A program made the translations under genes and the position numbers. A DNA stretch of 64,000 nt. Origin: Arabidopsis thaliana. Taxonomy: Eukaryota > Streptophyta > Magnoliopsida > Brassicales > Brassicaceae. The notes under the pieces were generated by a model that saw nothing but the letters and a program-made list of their open reading frames with translations, did not search any database and was not told where the DNA came from. Where the stretch lies: positions 5,084,001 to 5,148,000 of the forward strand of contig NC_003070.9 in NCBI RefSeq assembly GCF_000001735.4, written 5' to 3'. Below are positions 1-10,316 of this stretch, piece by piece. Each line of letters starts with the position of its first letter. Position 1 is the stretch's first letter.

Positions 1-98
1 AACAAATGTGTCGCGATTATTACGGTTCTGTTCCCTCTTACTGTAATAGAATCGGAACTCCAATTGCTGAATGCGCCTGTAGTCTTACACCATGTTAA
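1..98 (+). CDS. Defensin-like cysteine-rich peptide, last exon (5' part outside window)
   Basis: The frame that starts at position 3 is open to a TAA at 96-98. It encodes about 30 residues with spaced cysteines: MCRDYYGSVPSYC, then a CAC pair, then a terminal SLTPC. A C...CxC...C tail at the very end of a short protein is typical of plant secreted defensin-like (DEFL) peptides. In that family, exon 1 carries the signal peptide and exon 2 the cysteine-rich mature part. No signal peptide is visible because the window starts inside the gene. From gene order this is probably At1g14755, annotated as defensin-like (from memory). Frame 1 of the same bases is also open but has no comparable pattern. 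The target and activity of the peptide are unknown. Confidence 0.6.
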   Translation, partial: QMCRDYYGSVPSYCNRIGTPIAECACSLTPC

Positions 99-529
99 TG
101 ACCCAAAGGCTTTTTCAAGGATATTTTAAGCTTAGTCACTTTTTATCTTTGTGTATAAATTTATGTACACAAAAATATGCAACAACCGTTACATAGTAAG
201 AAAGGCAATGCGTTACAACTTACAAGATGACGCAATTATAAATGGTTATGAAAAATAATCATGGAAGCTAGTGTTGTTTTTATATTTAAATTTTACTGTT
301 GTTTTCTAAAGAGTGTGACTAAATGATCAATGCAATATTTACAATATAATTAGTTTTATTTTTCTTAAATAAAAAAGCAGGAGGGCATGCCATAAATTAC
401 GGTTACCAATAAACGATCATACAAACGCGTTACGTAAACGCAGTACAATAAATCGTGAGTAGACTGAGTAGTAATTTGGCAAAATGCATTGACATAGTAG
501 CACCGAACAGTTGTTCATGTTACCCTTTT
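99..529. other. Intergenic, between the defensin-like gene and KNATM
   Basis: This AT-rich stretch holds the 3' untranslated regions of two converging genes. I see no ORF, repeat or RNA gene in it. Confidence 0.6.
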
Positions 530-1222
530 TTAAGGGGGTGATGACATAACGATGTCGTTTAGCTGAGTGTACACCGCATCCACAAAACGATGCGTTTCGG
601 TAAGAGGCTTCTCCATTGCTTCCTTGAGCTCCCGTAGAGTCGAGCAATACGCTTCCTATTATGTGAATCAATTTACAAGTATAAGTGCTACTGTTTTTTT
701 CTTGGCAAAATAAACTTAGAATACTTGAAAGTCAAATTAATTTGCAAAGGAAAAAATAAAAGAACGTGAAAAGTTGTTTTTTGTTGTGTAAATATGTTTT
801 GGCAGGGAGAAAAAAAAAAAAGAACCATGAATTGATCAAGTTCTGAAGAGGTAGCTTCGGAGGAAGAGTCAGGGTGGAGAGAGAGTTTGGATAGGGCAAG
901 ATCATCAGCCGTGTTCATGATCTCCGGTGAGTCAAAGTCGCCGGAACACACCTGGTCGTGGTTGGGTCCAAATACATAAGAGATAAACATTTATACTCAT
1001 ACATCACTTTAATAAAAAAGAGAGAGAGGGAAGCATTAAGAGGGGTACCTTTAAACAATTGAGATGTGAGTGAAGAAGAAGCCCATACAAAGGGTGGCTT
1101 GAGATTCTCTTCTTTAGAATCTCTTCTTCTTCTTGTGCTTCTTCTTTTAGACTATGATTAATCTCTTGTTTCATGTTTTCTAAGATACTGTTCTCATCTT
1201 TCTTCACATCCATGTTTAACAC
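530..1222 (-). CDS. KNATM: KNATM, KNOX-class protein with MEINOX domain and no homeodomain
   Basis: Three coding exons (1222-1049, 951-826, 655-530) join with GT-AG introns in phase 0 and give 141 residues. The protein has an acidic N-terminus, a KNOX1 half (SSHPLYGLLLHSHLNCLK at residues 41-58) and a KNOX2 half starting at ELDQFMEAYCSTLRELKEAM. It ends 22 residues later at SSPP, before any ELK or TALE homeodomain. This agrees with KNATM, a MEINOX-only member of the KNOX family known to pair with BELL/TALE homeodomain proteins and to modulate leaf proximal-distal patterning. The start could be Met1 or Met4, and both lie in the same exon. Because it has no DNA-binding domain it should act by protein interaction. 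Intron 2 begins with a long pyrimidine run. Confidence 0.9.
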
Positions 1223-2866
1223 TAGTAAATTTCACTGTCTCACATGCTCTACAAGTATGTGTGTATATATACACACATGTATAGAAACATATCTAAGTGT
1301 GAAGCTAGGGTTTTAAGATTACTTTCTGGTCTTGTTGTCGGTCTACGAGACATTACTGTACAAAAAATAATTGAATCATACGATAACATTAGTCATTGGT
1401 CAAACTCTGGTCGACATGTCACGTATCATATTTCATAACTATTAATTAAGATGCTAACAATATTCAGCTAAATAAAAACAAATTTATGGGTTTTATAATC
1501 TATTAGAAATGAATTTGTCTCATAATCAATTGTCATTGATTTACACATAAAAACACAATAAATGTGATACAGAATAAGTAAAAGTTAAGGAGATGAAAAA
1601 GGATGAGAAATAAGCAAAAGGAGATAGAGATGAAGTGAAAGGAGAAGAGAGGAGGAACAGTGGAATTAAGAAGAAAAGAGTGAAGCATTGTATCATTGCT
1701 TACGAAAGCACTTTGAGTCAGACTGTCGATAAATAGAATTACGCACAAGTTTCATTGCCTTCAATTTTTGCCTTTTTCGTTTCCATCCTTTCTATCTCCT
1801 AAATATTGCAAATTATATGTATCCATTTACATAACATAAGCTAACAACAACAAATGTAGAATAATCTCAAATCTACACGTATATACATTGATTATTTATT
1901 TGGTATTGTTTTATTGAAACAATAACACAATCGCATAATCAAAATTTGTGTTAATCTAGCAATCTGATGAGTTTTGATTTGGGAATTAGTGGGTTGATCT
2001 TAAAACACTAGCTAGTAATATTAAGATGATATATACATTGGAAGATAATGTTGGAGGAGCAGAGAGAGCAAGGAAGGTGGACAAAAAAGGAATCAGAAGA
2101 GGGAACAGTGAGAAGATCGTAAATAGGAATAGAACTGTTGCATCAATGGGACAGTTCCATTTTTGATGAGTTACTAGTTTGCCAGTTTTGGAGCCCCAAA
2201 CCCTATTATTGATCTTCCGATAACGACCTTTCGTACTATCCACTTTCTTCTTTTTTCAAAGATAAAACAATTTTTACTTATTTTTCTACTTTTCCTTAAG
2301 TCTCCAACTATCAATCTTAAGTTTACTTCATTTATTGGTCTCTTGATTCAAGATGGTGTGACCACAATTAGATACTTCATTTTATTTTATTTTAAAAAGA
2401 ACAACTTCATATTTAGTATATAAAATGATAGATTTTAGGTGAATGTAAATATTAACAACTCCAACATATATATTTCAGATGTGTTTATATAATTTGGGTT
2501 TCTATCTAGTATTTTTTTTTTTTTTATAGGACATAGGAAAATGTCTAATAGTTTTAACTTTGGTTTGGGTTCAATTTTAATCAAAAGCATCTTTGTTCTC
2601 TAATGAAATTGAATAGAATAAAATTTCGACTAAGTTAGTTAATTTATACAAATAAAAGAACAATCTATGAACATACAGTCATTTAGCACATCCTTAACTT
2701 TCATCAACACATGACTTTATTGCTTCACTTCTCTTCCCTAACTTGTCTACTACCCAAAATATACCAAGAACACGAGATTCAAACTACACAAAAGCACTTA
2801 CTTGATTCTACAATTCCATATCTAATAGAAGAGATTAAATACAGTGAAGTTGCAGCAGGGATTTCA
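1223..2866. other. Intergenic, KNATM promoter side and 3' flank of the PHD gene
   Basis: KNATM is transcribed away from this interval, so bases near 1223-1700 should hold its promoter. I see a short TGTG/CACA palindromic run near 1258-1280 and oligo-T tracts near 2512-2525. Two minus-strand open stretches (1533-1748 and 1986-2243) have hydrophobic translations, but the second lacks an ATG. I do not support either as a gene. Confidence 0.5.
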
Positions 2867-4437
2867 TCACTTGAGTCTCTTGCTTCTTATGGAAAGCACC
2901 GGGAAACACTTCACCAATCTTCTCTTTGCGCAGCTAATCAACTTCTGAGATTCATGATACTCCATTGCGAGTCGGTCATACCAGCACAGAGGGCAGAGAA
3001 AGTTCCCGTATTCATCAACGTTAACCGGACAATTCAAACACTCCTTGTGAACTTTTGCTGCACACTCGCTTCTGCTACAAATCAATAACGTTCCTTCTTT
3101 CTCACACTTCCAGCATACATTCTCCGGTCTTGTTCGGGAGCTCGAAGGAAGAAGGTTCAAGTAAGTGTTTGGATTTTTCTTGATCGAGGGTGGATCTTTA
3201 TCTGACTCATCATCGCTCCCACTGATTAACCAGGTTCCATCTTTTGTACATTTTACATGTGCATCCTCTGGAGATCTTCTAGAGCTTGGAGAAAAGGTGG
3301 TCTCATCGGTAGTATTACCGTTGTGCCTTGGAGAAAAGGTCCCATCACTGGTTGTGCCTTGATCACTCTCAGTATCGTCATTAATCACAACTACTTCACC
3401 TTTTTCATTGGTGTGCATTGGCTCATCTTCATCGTCGATGGCAATTACTTTATCCTTCTCGTTTCTGTTTAGTTCCAAACCAATATGCACTTGTTGCTCA
3501 TCAATGGATTCCTTCTCGTTACCAATATGCACATGTTGCTCATCAGTGGGTTCCTTCGCGTTACCAATATGTAATTGCTGTTCATCTACCGGCTCCTCCT
3601 CGCATAAATCCATGTGCACTGATCTATCATCTCTAAAAACAGGGTCATTTGTTTCCATGAAAGGAGTTGCACTAGTCTGATTCTCCATTAAACTCACATC
3701 TCTCAGCTACACAATCCAAACAAAAAAAAAGCATTGCGCATTGTTATTTCAATCACTTGATTATGCATCTTTAGCATGAAACAAAGGAAAAGAAAGTATA
3801 AGTAATCGTTACCTTCTCTAGTGCACATTGTGGCAAACACAAGTTCTTGTGAGCAATAAATGGTAGAACATTGAACTTTGATAGCTCTGGCATGCCCACT
3901 CGTAGTTCTGCTACTGGAATCTAACATTTGAGAACAAACGACTATAATTAGAACTTTATACATCCTAATACTACTACTACTACTACTACTAGTCAAGTTA
4001 CTAGAGTTTGCTTGCTCATACCTCTTTCAGAATTCCTCTGAGAACATCAGCGTTACTCAAAGATAAATCAAACTCCACTTTTTCCTCTAAAGCAGAAGCA
4101 ACACCAACACCGTTAGCATCGCTCATGCTTGGATCAAACATGAACTCCAAGACTCTAAGAGACAGGACTTCATTAATCCTCTTCCCATAGTCATCAGAGT
4201 ACTGATAACCAATGTTCATCAAATCTGAAACAAGGAACTTCATATTAACACTTGCTCTCAAAATACACAAAAACCGTAAGAGGAGTTTCGGGAGTTACCG
4301 AGTAAGCAGCTTAGATCCTTGACAAATTTGGCTACATATTCAATACACCATAACCATTCAGCTATTTGTGCGGGTCGAGAAGAATACTCATCCATGAGAT
4401 CCTCGAGGCTCAAATCAGAACCACCATGGTCATCCAT
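2867..4437 (-). CDS. PHD/RING-type zinc-finger protein (At1g14770-like)
   Basis: Four coding exons (4437-4299, 4224-4022, 3920-3813, 3706-2867) give 429 residues. The N-terminal 150 residues look globular, with an opening acidic stretch DLSLEDLMDEYSS. The middle is acidic and low-complexity, and contains three tandem copies of a unit of about 16 residues around DEQxVHIGN. The C-terminus has a PHD-like zinc finger: CWKCEKEGTLLIC, a central HKEC, then CPLC, with spacing fitting a C4HC3 finger. Such fingers usually read histone tails or mediate protein contacts; the target here is unknown. The ATG follows an acceptor at 4444, which implies a 5' UTR intron. The 280-codon final exon opens at an acceptor, not an ATG. 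Sites typical of cell-cycle genes lie just upstream. Confidence 0.85.
3481..3590 (-). repeat. In-frame triple repeat inside the PHD-finger gene
   Basis: Three units of about 54 bp encode DEQQLHIGN, DEQHVHIGN and DEQQVHIGL, separated by acidic linkers (AKEPT, EKESI). The copies are well conserved at DNA level, with the same GCTCATC and TTACCAATATG words recurring on the plus strand. This suggests recent in-frame expansion. Confidence 0.8.
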
Positions 4438-4697
4438 AAGAGCTGCGTTACACAAAAATACAGAATCAATAAACCCTAAACCATTTTCTCCTTAAAACCC
4501 TCAAATCGATCAATTACTAAAGACAAGCCTAGAGATTTCAACAATCAATCAAAAACTAGCAATGTCATACACTTAGATTCAACATCACTGATACAAAATC
4601 GCTATCAGACATACCATAGAAAGAGAAATGTAAGTAAGAATATGAAAGCGAAGCATCAATTGGCTAAAACGTAGAAATAAGGAAGATGAATTTTACA

Positions 4698-4771
4698 AAC
4701 CCTAGAAGTGAGTTAGCGCGAAATTTTCCATAATGAAAATAGAAAAAGAAAAGCCCATTGATTTCGCGAAA
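4698..4771. promoter_or_regulatory. Telo-box plus two E2F-like sites upstream of the PHD-finger gene
   Basis: AAACCCTA (telo-box) lies at 4698-4705. GCGCGAAA, the reverse of the E2F consensus TTTCGCGC, lies at 4716-4723. The palindrome TTTCGCGAAA lies at 4762-4771. A TGGGCC element follows near 4898. Telo-box with E2F and TGGGCC elements is a combination found in promoters of plant genes expressed in dividing cells. The sites are seen directly; their function is inferred. Confidence 0.5.
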
Positions 4772-5040
4772 CTGCCGCCTTAAATTTTGAAACTTTTCCT
4801 TAAGAAAATTTGAAATCGAGACATTCTTCTCCGGTCACCATGTTGGAGTCTGGTTAGTGGGGAACTTGGGAAGACGAAAAGACAGCTGTGTATATTGGGC
4901 CGTAAAAGGGCCTTACTCGTTTTTCTATAACTGATCAGCACCGTTGAAATTTAAATAAAATCATCACGTAGGCTTATTAACTAAAAAGCTGGCATAATAT
5001 TTACTTAGGCCGACGAAAAAGCTTTATTGGGCCTGGTCCA

Positions 5041-5094
5041 TTAATATGTCTATTTTCTATGTCTATTATTTCCAAAGAAAATAGACATATTAAT
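5041..5094. repeat. Inverted repeat with 17-bp perfect arms
   Basis: TTAATATGTCTATTTTC at 5041-5057 is the exact reverse complement of GAAAATAGACATATTAA at 5078-5094, with a 20-base loop. The right arm is also the first unit of the 27-bp tandem repeat that follows. Confidence 0.85.
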
Positions 5095-5154
5095 ACATGA
5101 AATAAAAATAGACATATTAATACATGAAATAAAAATAGACATATTAATACATGG
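5081..5154. repeat. 27-bp tandem repeat, 2.7 copies
   Basis: Units start at 5081, 5108 and 5135 and share ATAGACATATTAATACATG. The period is exactly 27 bp and the third copy is truncated. It lies in a gene-free region. Confidence 0.9.
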
Positions 5155-6954
5155 AAAATAGACTCGCATTTATATGTTGTCTATTTTCGTTGATCCAAAC
5201 AAAAAACAAACAGAAATCAATTATTTAAAATATGCAATACACCAACCAACAAGCTACACGAGTGTTAAAAACTATATGATTAATTAGATATATAGCCAGC
5301 CGTAAAAAAAAAAAAAAAAAAAAAATAGATATAGAGCCAAATTTTAATTTAAAACGTGAGGCAAAATTATAATTAAGGAATGCAGTTTTTTCATGGGCTA
5401 TTTTTTTTAAGATAGCAGAAGTAATGTATATAAATTGTGATCATTTGAAAAAAGGATTTAATGTATAATTTGACTAATCCTGCGTACTAATTAAACCAAT
5501 GACAGTGAAAAAGATTATAAGAAATAAAGTAATAGTAATAAACAAACAAGAAAGACGCGTTGCGAAAGCTGCGTTCACACGGACGCTAATGATTTAAGAT
5601 CAAATCATCTTGGAGATGTATATCTACACACTACACTTGTTTCTTGTCGACTATATGTGACCCTTTTTATAACTTACTTTTTTATTTGTCTGTATCATTA
5701 CCTCGAAAAGAAACAACCAAACACCAATCGTCACTACATATATTTTACCTTTAAACCTTGACATGTGAATCTAAAAACATAACTTATACGTATTTGTTCC
5801 GTTTATTCCGATTCTGAACAACTTATTAAAATGCTACAAATACTCGACATAGAAGTCAAGCTATGATATCGAGTTAGAGAGGATGTAAACAATGCAATTT
5901 TATGTTCTGATGTTGATGTGTATGTGTATTTACCGACATTGTTTTGTGTTATCTTTATGCGTATACGCGATTTTGTAGTCACATCAGCTTAATGGTGTAT
6001 GTGTGAAAACAAAAGCAAATAAGAGAAAAAGAAGAGGCAACTTCTGTGTTTCTTATGTAGATGCTTTTATTATGTAAGAAAGAGACGTTAGACATTGCTA
6101 TCCAAAATTAACTAATCAGTCAAACAAGTTTTTGAAATAAAGTCATGTTCATATTATCTAGTTTTATCACCTAAACTGGAAATTTTTGATAGGGTTAATT
6201 AGCCGTGCGGAGTACTACTTCCAAAGCTTAAATTTTAGATTGCTAATTATGATAAACTAAACGTTAGTGCGTATTACCACTTTTCATGACAAATGGAATG
6301 ATTGAAAATTCGAAACTAGGAACAAAAAAAAAGAAGCTGATTTGGTATAATCAGTTGTTAAATTCATGTACAAATCGTATATATGGTTGGAGCTAGCTAG
6401 ACTGCGATCGGTTTGATATGTGATCAAGTCATAAAATAAGACTTTTGAAACTCTAGTTTCTTCTTCTTCTTGAGACGCGGGTTAAATTGTCAAAGTCACA
6501 AATCTTTTTGTTTTCTGTTTTATGGAAATTTATATGCAATTCTTATGGCCAATTTTGATTGCAACAAACAAAATTTAAATGCATCACATTCAATTAAACC
6601 ACATCAACGTTAGTTACCATACATGTATGGACTAAAACATCTGTAGTTGATTTATAGCGTAGACTTCCTATGGCTTTTAGTATCTAAAATTCTAATTAAT
6701 TTAATATCCACCAAAATCACTATAATGTTTTAACCTTTTTAAAGCATACCGTTGCAAGTAATCTATTTACGTGTTCCTCCGACGACTTCGTAAACGATGC
6801 TGTTATTCGTCGTTTTCATACTTTTGGAATAATCCGATAATCACAGCATCACGTTCTTTCTCTTCCTCTGTTCAAGATTAATTTATATAATAAGTTTTTT
6901 GATTAATCATCATTACAAGCAATCAACCATTAATTATTTATTTCTATATTAGTA

Positions 6955-6963
6955 GTATATATA
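6955..6963 (+). promoter_or_regulatory. TATA box for the MACPF gene
   Basis: TATATATAC lies about 60 bp upstream of the ATG at 7020, a plausible spacing for a short plant 5' UTR. Confidence 0.4.
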
Positions 6964-7019
6964 CAAATGCCTTTTCTCCTACAAAAGACTCGCTGCTTTT
7001 ACTACAAGAGGAAACAGAG

Positions 7020-9873
7020 ATGAGCAGAGACGGCGGAGATGTAATTGAGACGGCGGTTAAGAGTCTTGGCAAAGGTTTCGATTTGACGGCGGATTTCCGG
7101 TTGAAATACTGTAAAGACGGCGACGGCTCCGCCGGAGATGACAGATTGGTTGTGCTTGACCAAACTCAAAACAGAGAATTGCATATTCCTGGTTTCGGTG
7201 TTTTTCAAAATGTCTCCGCCGATATAAACTGCGACAAAGGAGAACGAACTCGATTCCGTTCCGACATTCTTGACTTCAACAAGGTTCCTCAGTTTTACAG
7301 TTTCTTGATATCCTTAAACTTCTAAATCACATATAGATATTTACATTACATGTGTGTTTTTGTTGTTGTTGTTTTGGATCATTCAGATGTCGGAGTATTT
7401 TAACCAGAGGTCGTCGGTGACCGGAAAAATACCGTCGGGAAATTTCAACGCGACGTTCGGGTTTCAAAGCGGGTCATGGGCGACAGACGCCGCAAACGTT
7501 AAATCTTTAGGTCTTGACGCTTCTGTTGTAACGCTATTTAATCTCCACATACACAATCCTAATCGTTTGCGGCTCACTGACCGCGTCCGAAACGCAGTTC
7601 CTTCATCTTGGGACCCACAATTATTGGCTAGGTCAGTAGTACCCATTTTTTTTTTTAGTATATACTTTCATTGACTAAGTGATAGATATATAGTTAACAT
7701 TATGAGCACAACAAACATATTATCAAAAAATTCTGAACTTGGACAATTTGTTTTAGTTGAATTGTGACAGAACAGCTGTGGCATTTTTGACTAATTCTAT
7801 GTTAGTATCAATTAATGTAGAATATCTGGTTTTTCTCCTATCTTTTGAATATTTAAATTCAATTGTCAACGTTTCCAACTACGATCGTACCGAAGAATGG
7901 GGAAGTTTCTTGATTTTTTCTCATTGAACTGAAGCTAGAAAAACTAATAAAAAGGTTGAAAAACTTGAACATTATTTGAAAAGACTCTGAAACAATAATC
8001 TAACATATAACTTACCAGCCAACTTGTTATCAAAAACATTAGCTAATTCGTAATAATTTGTCACCACTATAGTATCTATAGTAATAATAATAGAAAACCT
8101 AAATTGGAAAAGGACAGGTTTATAGAGAGGTATGGAACACACGTAATAACAGGAGTGAGCGTAGGAGGACAAGACGTGGTAGTTGTGAGGCAAGACAAGT
8201 CATCTGATCTCGACAACGACCTCCTCCGTCACCATCTCTATGATCTTGGCGACCAATTGTTTACCGGCTCTTGCCTTCTCTCTACACGCCGGCTCAATAA
8301 GGCCTATCACCACTCACACTCTCAACCCAAGGTCAGCTACATTATAGCTAACTTCATAATTTTAATCGAAATTTCAATTTAGCATTTAACACTACGTTAC
8401 AATATCCATTTTAAATTTTCTAACTATACAACCATTTACACTGTTAATATTGCAGTTTCCGGAGGCTTTCAACGTCTTTGATGACAAACAAACGGTTGCT
8501 TTCAACAATTTTTCGATAAATTCTCAAAATGTAAGTAAGTTTCATATATGATATATGACATAGAAAATTGTATAGTGAAAATGTTCATCACTAGAAGAAC
8601 AATTTGCATGCAGGGAATAACGGTTATATGCGCCAAAAGAGGAGGCGACGGAAGAGCAAAGAGCCATAGCGAATGGCTAATAACAGTCCCGGACAAGCCT
8701 GACGCGATCAATTTCAACTTTATTCCGATCACATCACTCCTTAAAGACGTCCCTGGCTCTGGTCTTCTCTCTCACGCCATGTCTCTCTACCTAAGATGTA
8801 ACTACTCTTCTTGCCTCATTTTGACTACTGAAATGAGTAGTAATACCTTTGGTAAATAAATGATTTCATGGGTGGTATTTTGTACAGACAAGCCGCCGTT
8901 AATGGACCTACAATACTTCTTGGACTTCTCTGGGCCAAGAGCATGGGCTCCGGTCCATAACGACCTTCCATTTGGCGCGGCACCAAATATGGCTTCGGCC
9001 TATCCAGCTCTTCACATCAACTTCATGGGTCCCAAACTATACGTTAATACCACTCCCGTACGTGTATTTTTATACATCCCAAATTACACATGTAAGAATA
9101 TTTGTAGTTACTAATTGGTGACGTTTTATTTCCCGGGCTAGGTGACTAGCGAGAAGAATCCAGTAACCGGAATGCGATTTTTCCTTGAAGGCAAGAAATG
9201 CAATAGGCTGGCTATACACCTACAACACCTAGACAACACAAGAACTACGGTTGGGGAAAAGATCACTGACGAACATATATGGAGAGGCTCCGATCAAATC
9301 ACCGACAATGATCGCTACTTCGAACCTTTAAACGGTAAGAAATTCTCACACGTGTGTACGGTTCCAGTGAAGTACGACCCAAACTGGATCAAAACAACAA
9401 GCAATCACAAGTCCCAAAACGACGTAGCTTTCATCGTCACCGGAGCACAACTCGAAGTGAAAAAACACGGCTCAAAATCCGTTCTCCATCTCCGACTCCG
9501 TTACACTAAAGTCTCTGATCATTACGTCGTTCAGAATAGTTGGGTTCATGGACCAATTGGGACTTCTCAGAAATCGGGAATCTTCTCTTCCATGAGCATG
9601 CCGTTGACTAGTGGGAGTGTTCATCATAATATGATCCAAAAAGACAAAAACGAGGTCGTTTTGGATTCAGGTGTCTTCCCTGGTGGACCTCCTGTGCCGG
9701 CGAATAACAAGATAGTGAAATTCGTCGATCTTTCGCAGTTATGTCGAGGACCTCAACATAGTCCTGGTCATTGGTTAGTCACTGGAGTGAGGCTTTACTT
9801 GGACAAGGGCAAACTTTGCTTACACGTCAAGTTTGCTCTGCTACATCGCCAACGTCTTCTTGTCTCTTCTTGA
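7020..9873 (+). CDS. MACPF domain protein of the CAD1/NSL1 family
   Basis: Seven coding exons (7020-7283, 7387-7631, 8118-8331, 8456-8530, 8614-8797, 8888-9057, 9142-9873) give 627 residues. The third exon carries the MACPF signature, with YGTHVITGVSVGGQDVV after FIER. No signal peptide is visible, as is usual for the plant family. Plant MACPF proteins (four in Arabidopsis, including CAD1 and NSL1) restrain salicylic-acid-linked cell death, and a role in membranes is presumed from the fold. This member is probably At1g14780. The acceptor of exon 3 is set by frame: only CAG at 8115-8117 joins exon 2 correctly. The C-terminal half is a single large exon of 732 bp. Confidence 0.9.
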
Positions 9874-10316
9874 AGAAAATATAACATTATTTTTTTATAT
9901 ACAAGTACGTTTCTTTTTTTGTTTTCCTCCAAAATTGCGACATACAAAGGATGATTTCTTGATTTTGGAGTGTGTGAATATATAGAGCTGTGTATGTGCT
10001 TTAATGGGATTGGCCCATTCAGAGAAATTGTTTATGTACATACATATGTTGAGAGGTCGAACATAGAACTCTTAGTGGTAGCAAGTTTTTCTGTTTGGTA
10101 CTAATTAATTTTAGAGATTTTTGTACAAATGTTTTCGAGATACTGTAAAAAAAAAGAATGAATGAAGCTTCAAATTTGAGTTAATTCGATCAAATAAGAA
10201 AGTAGAAACTTCTGATTTCACTAAAAACCAACCATATTTATAGAAATTGCTGATTGCACACAAAACCAAACATTTATGTACATCATAAGACATAAGTCAG
10301 AACCAAAAAAAAAAAA
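9874..10316. other. Convergent 3' ends of the MACPF gene and RDR1
   Basis: This 443-bp gap lies between the two stop codons and holds both 3' UTRs. It has oligo-A tracts near 10147 and 10305 and no ORF or repeat. Confidence 0.7.

Larger units (their letters stand above)
4438..7019. other. Intergenic between two divergent genes (PHD gene and MACPF gene)
   Basis: This is a shared upstream region of 2.6 kb. The left 450 bp holds the 5' UTR, a 5' UTR intron and the promoter of the PHD-finger gene. Around 5041-5154 there is an inverted repeat plus a 27-bp tandem repeat. A poly-A run of about 22 bases lies near 5304-5325. A TATA-like element lies near 6955. I see no ORF of note, transposon end or RNA gene in the rest. 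Confidence 0.6.

Noticed and set aside
1533..1748. 71-codon hydrophobic minus-strand ORF
   Set aside because: Phe/Leu-rich translation is what AG-rich plus-strand sequence gives by chance. No start context or homology.
1986..2243. 85-codon minus-strand ORF with basic head and hydrophobic tail
   Set aside because: It begins with GTG, has no ATG in frame, no clear splice partner upstream and no family I recognise.
2711..3680. Several plus-strand ORFs
   Set aside because: They are antisense shadows of the long last exon of the PHD-finger gene.
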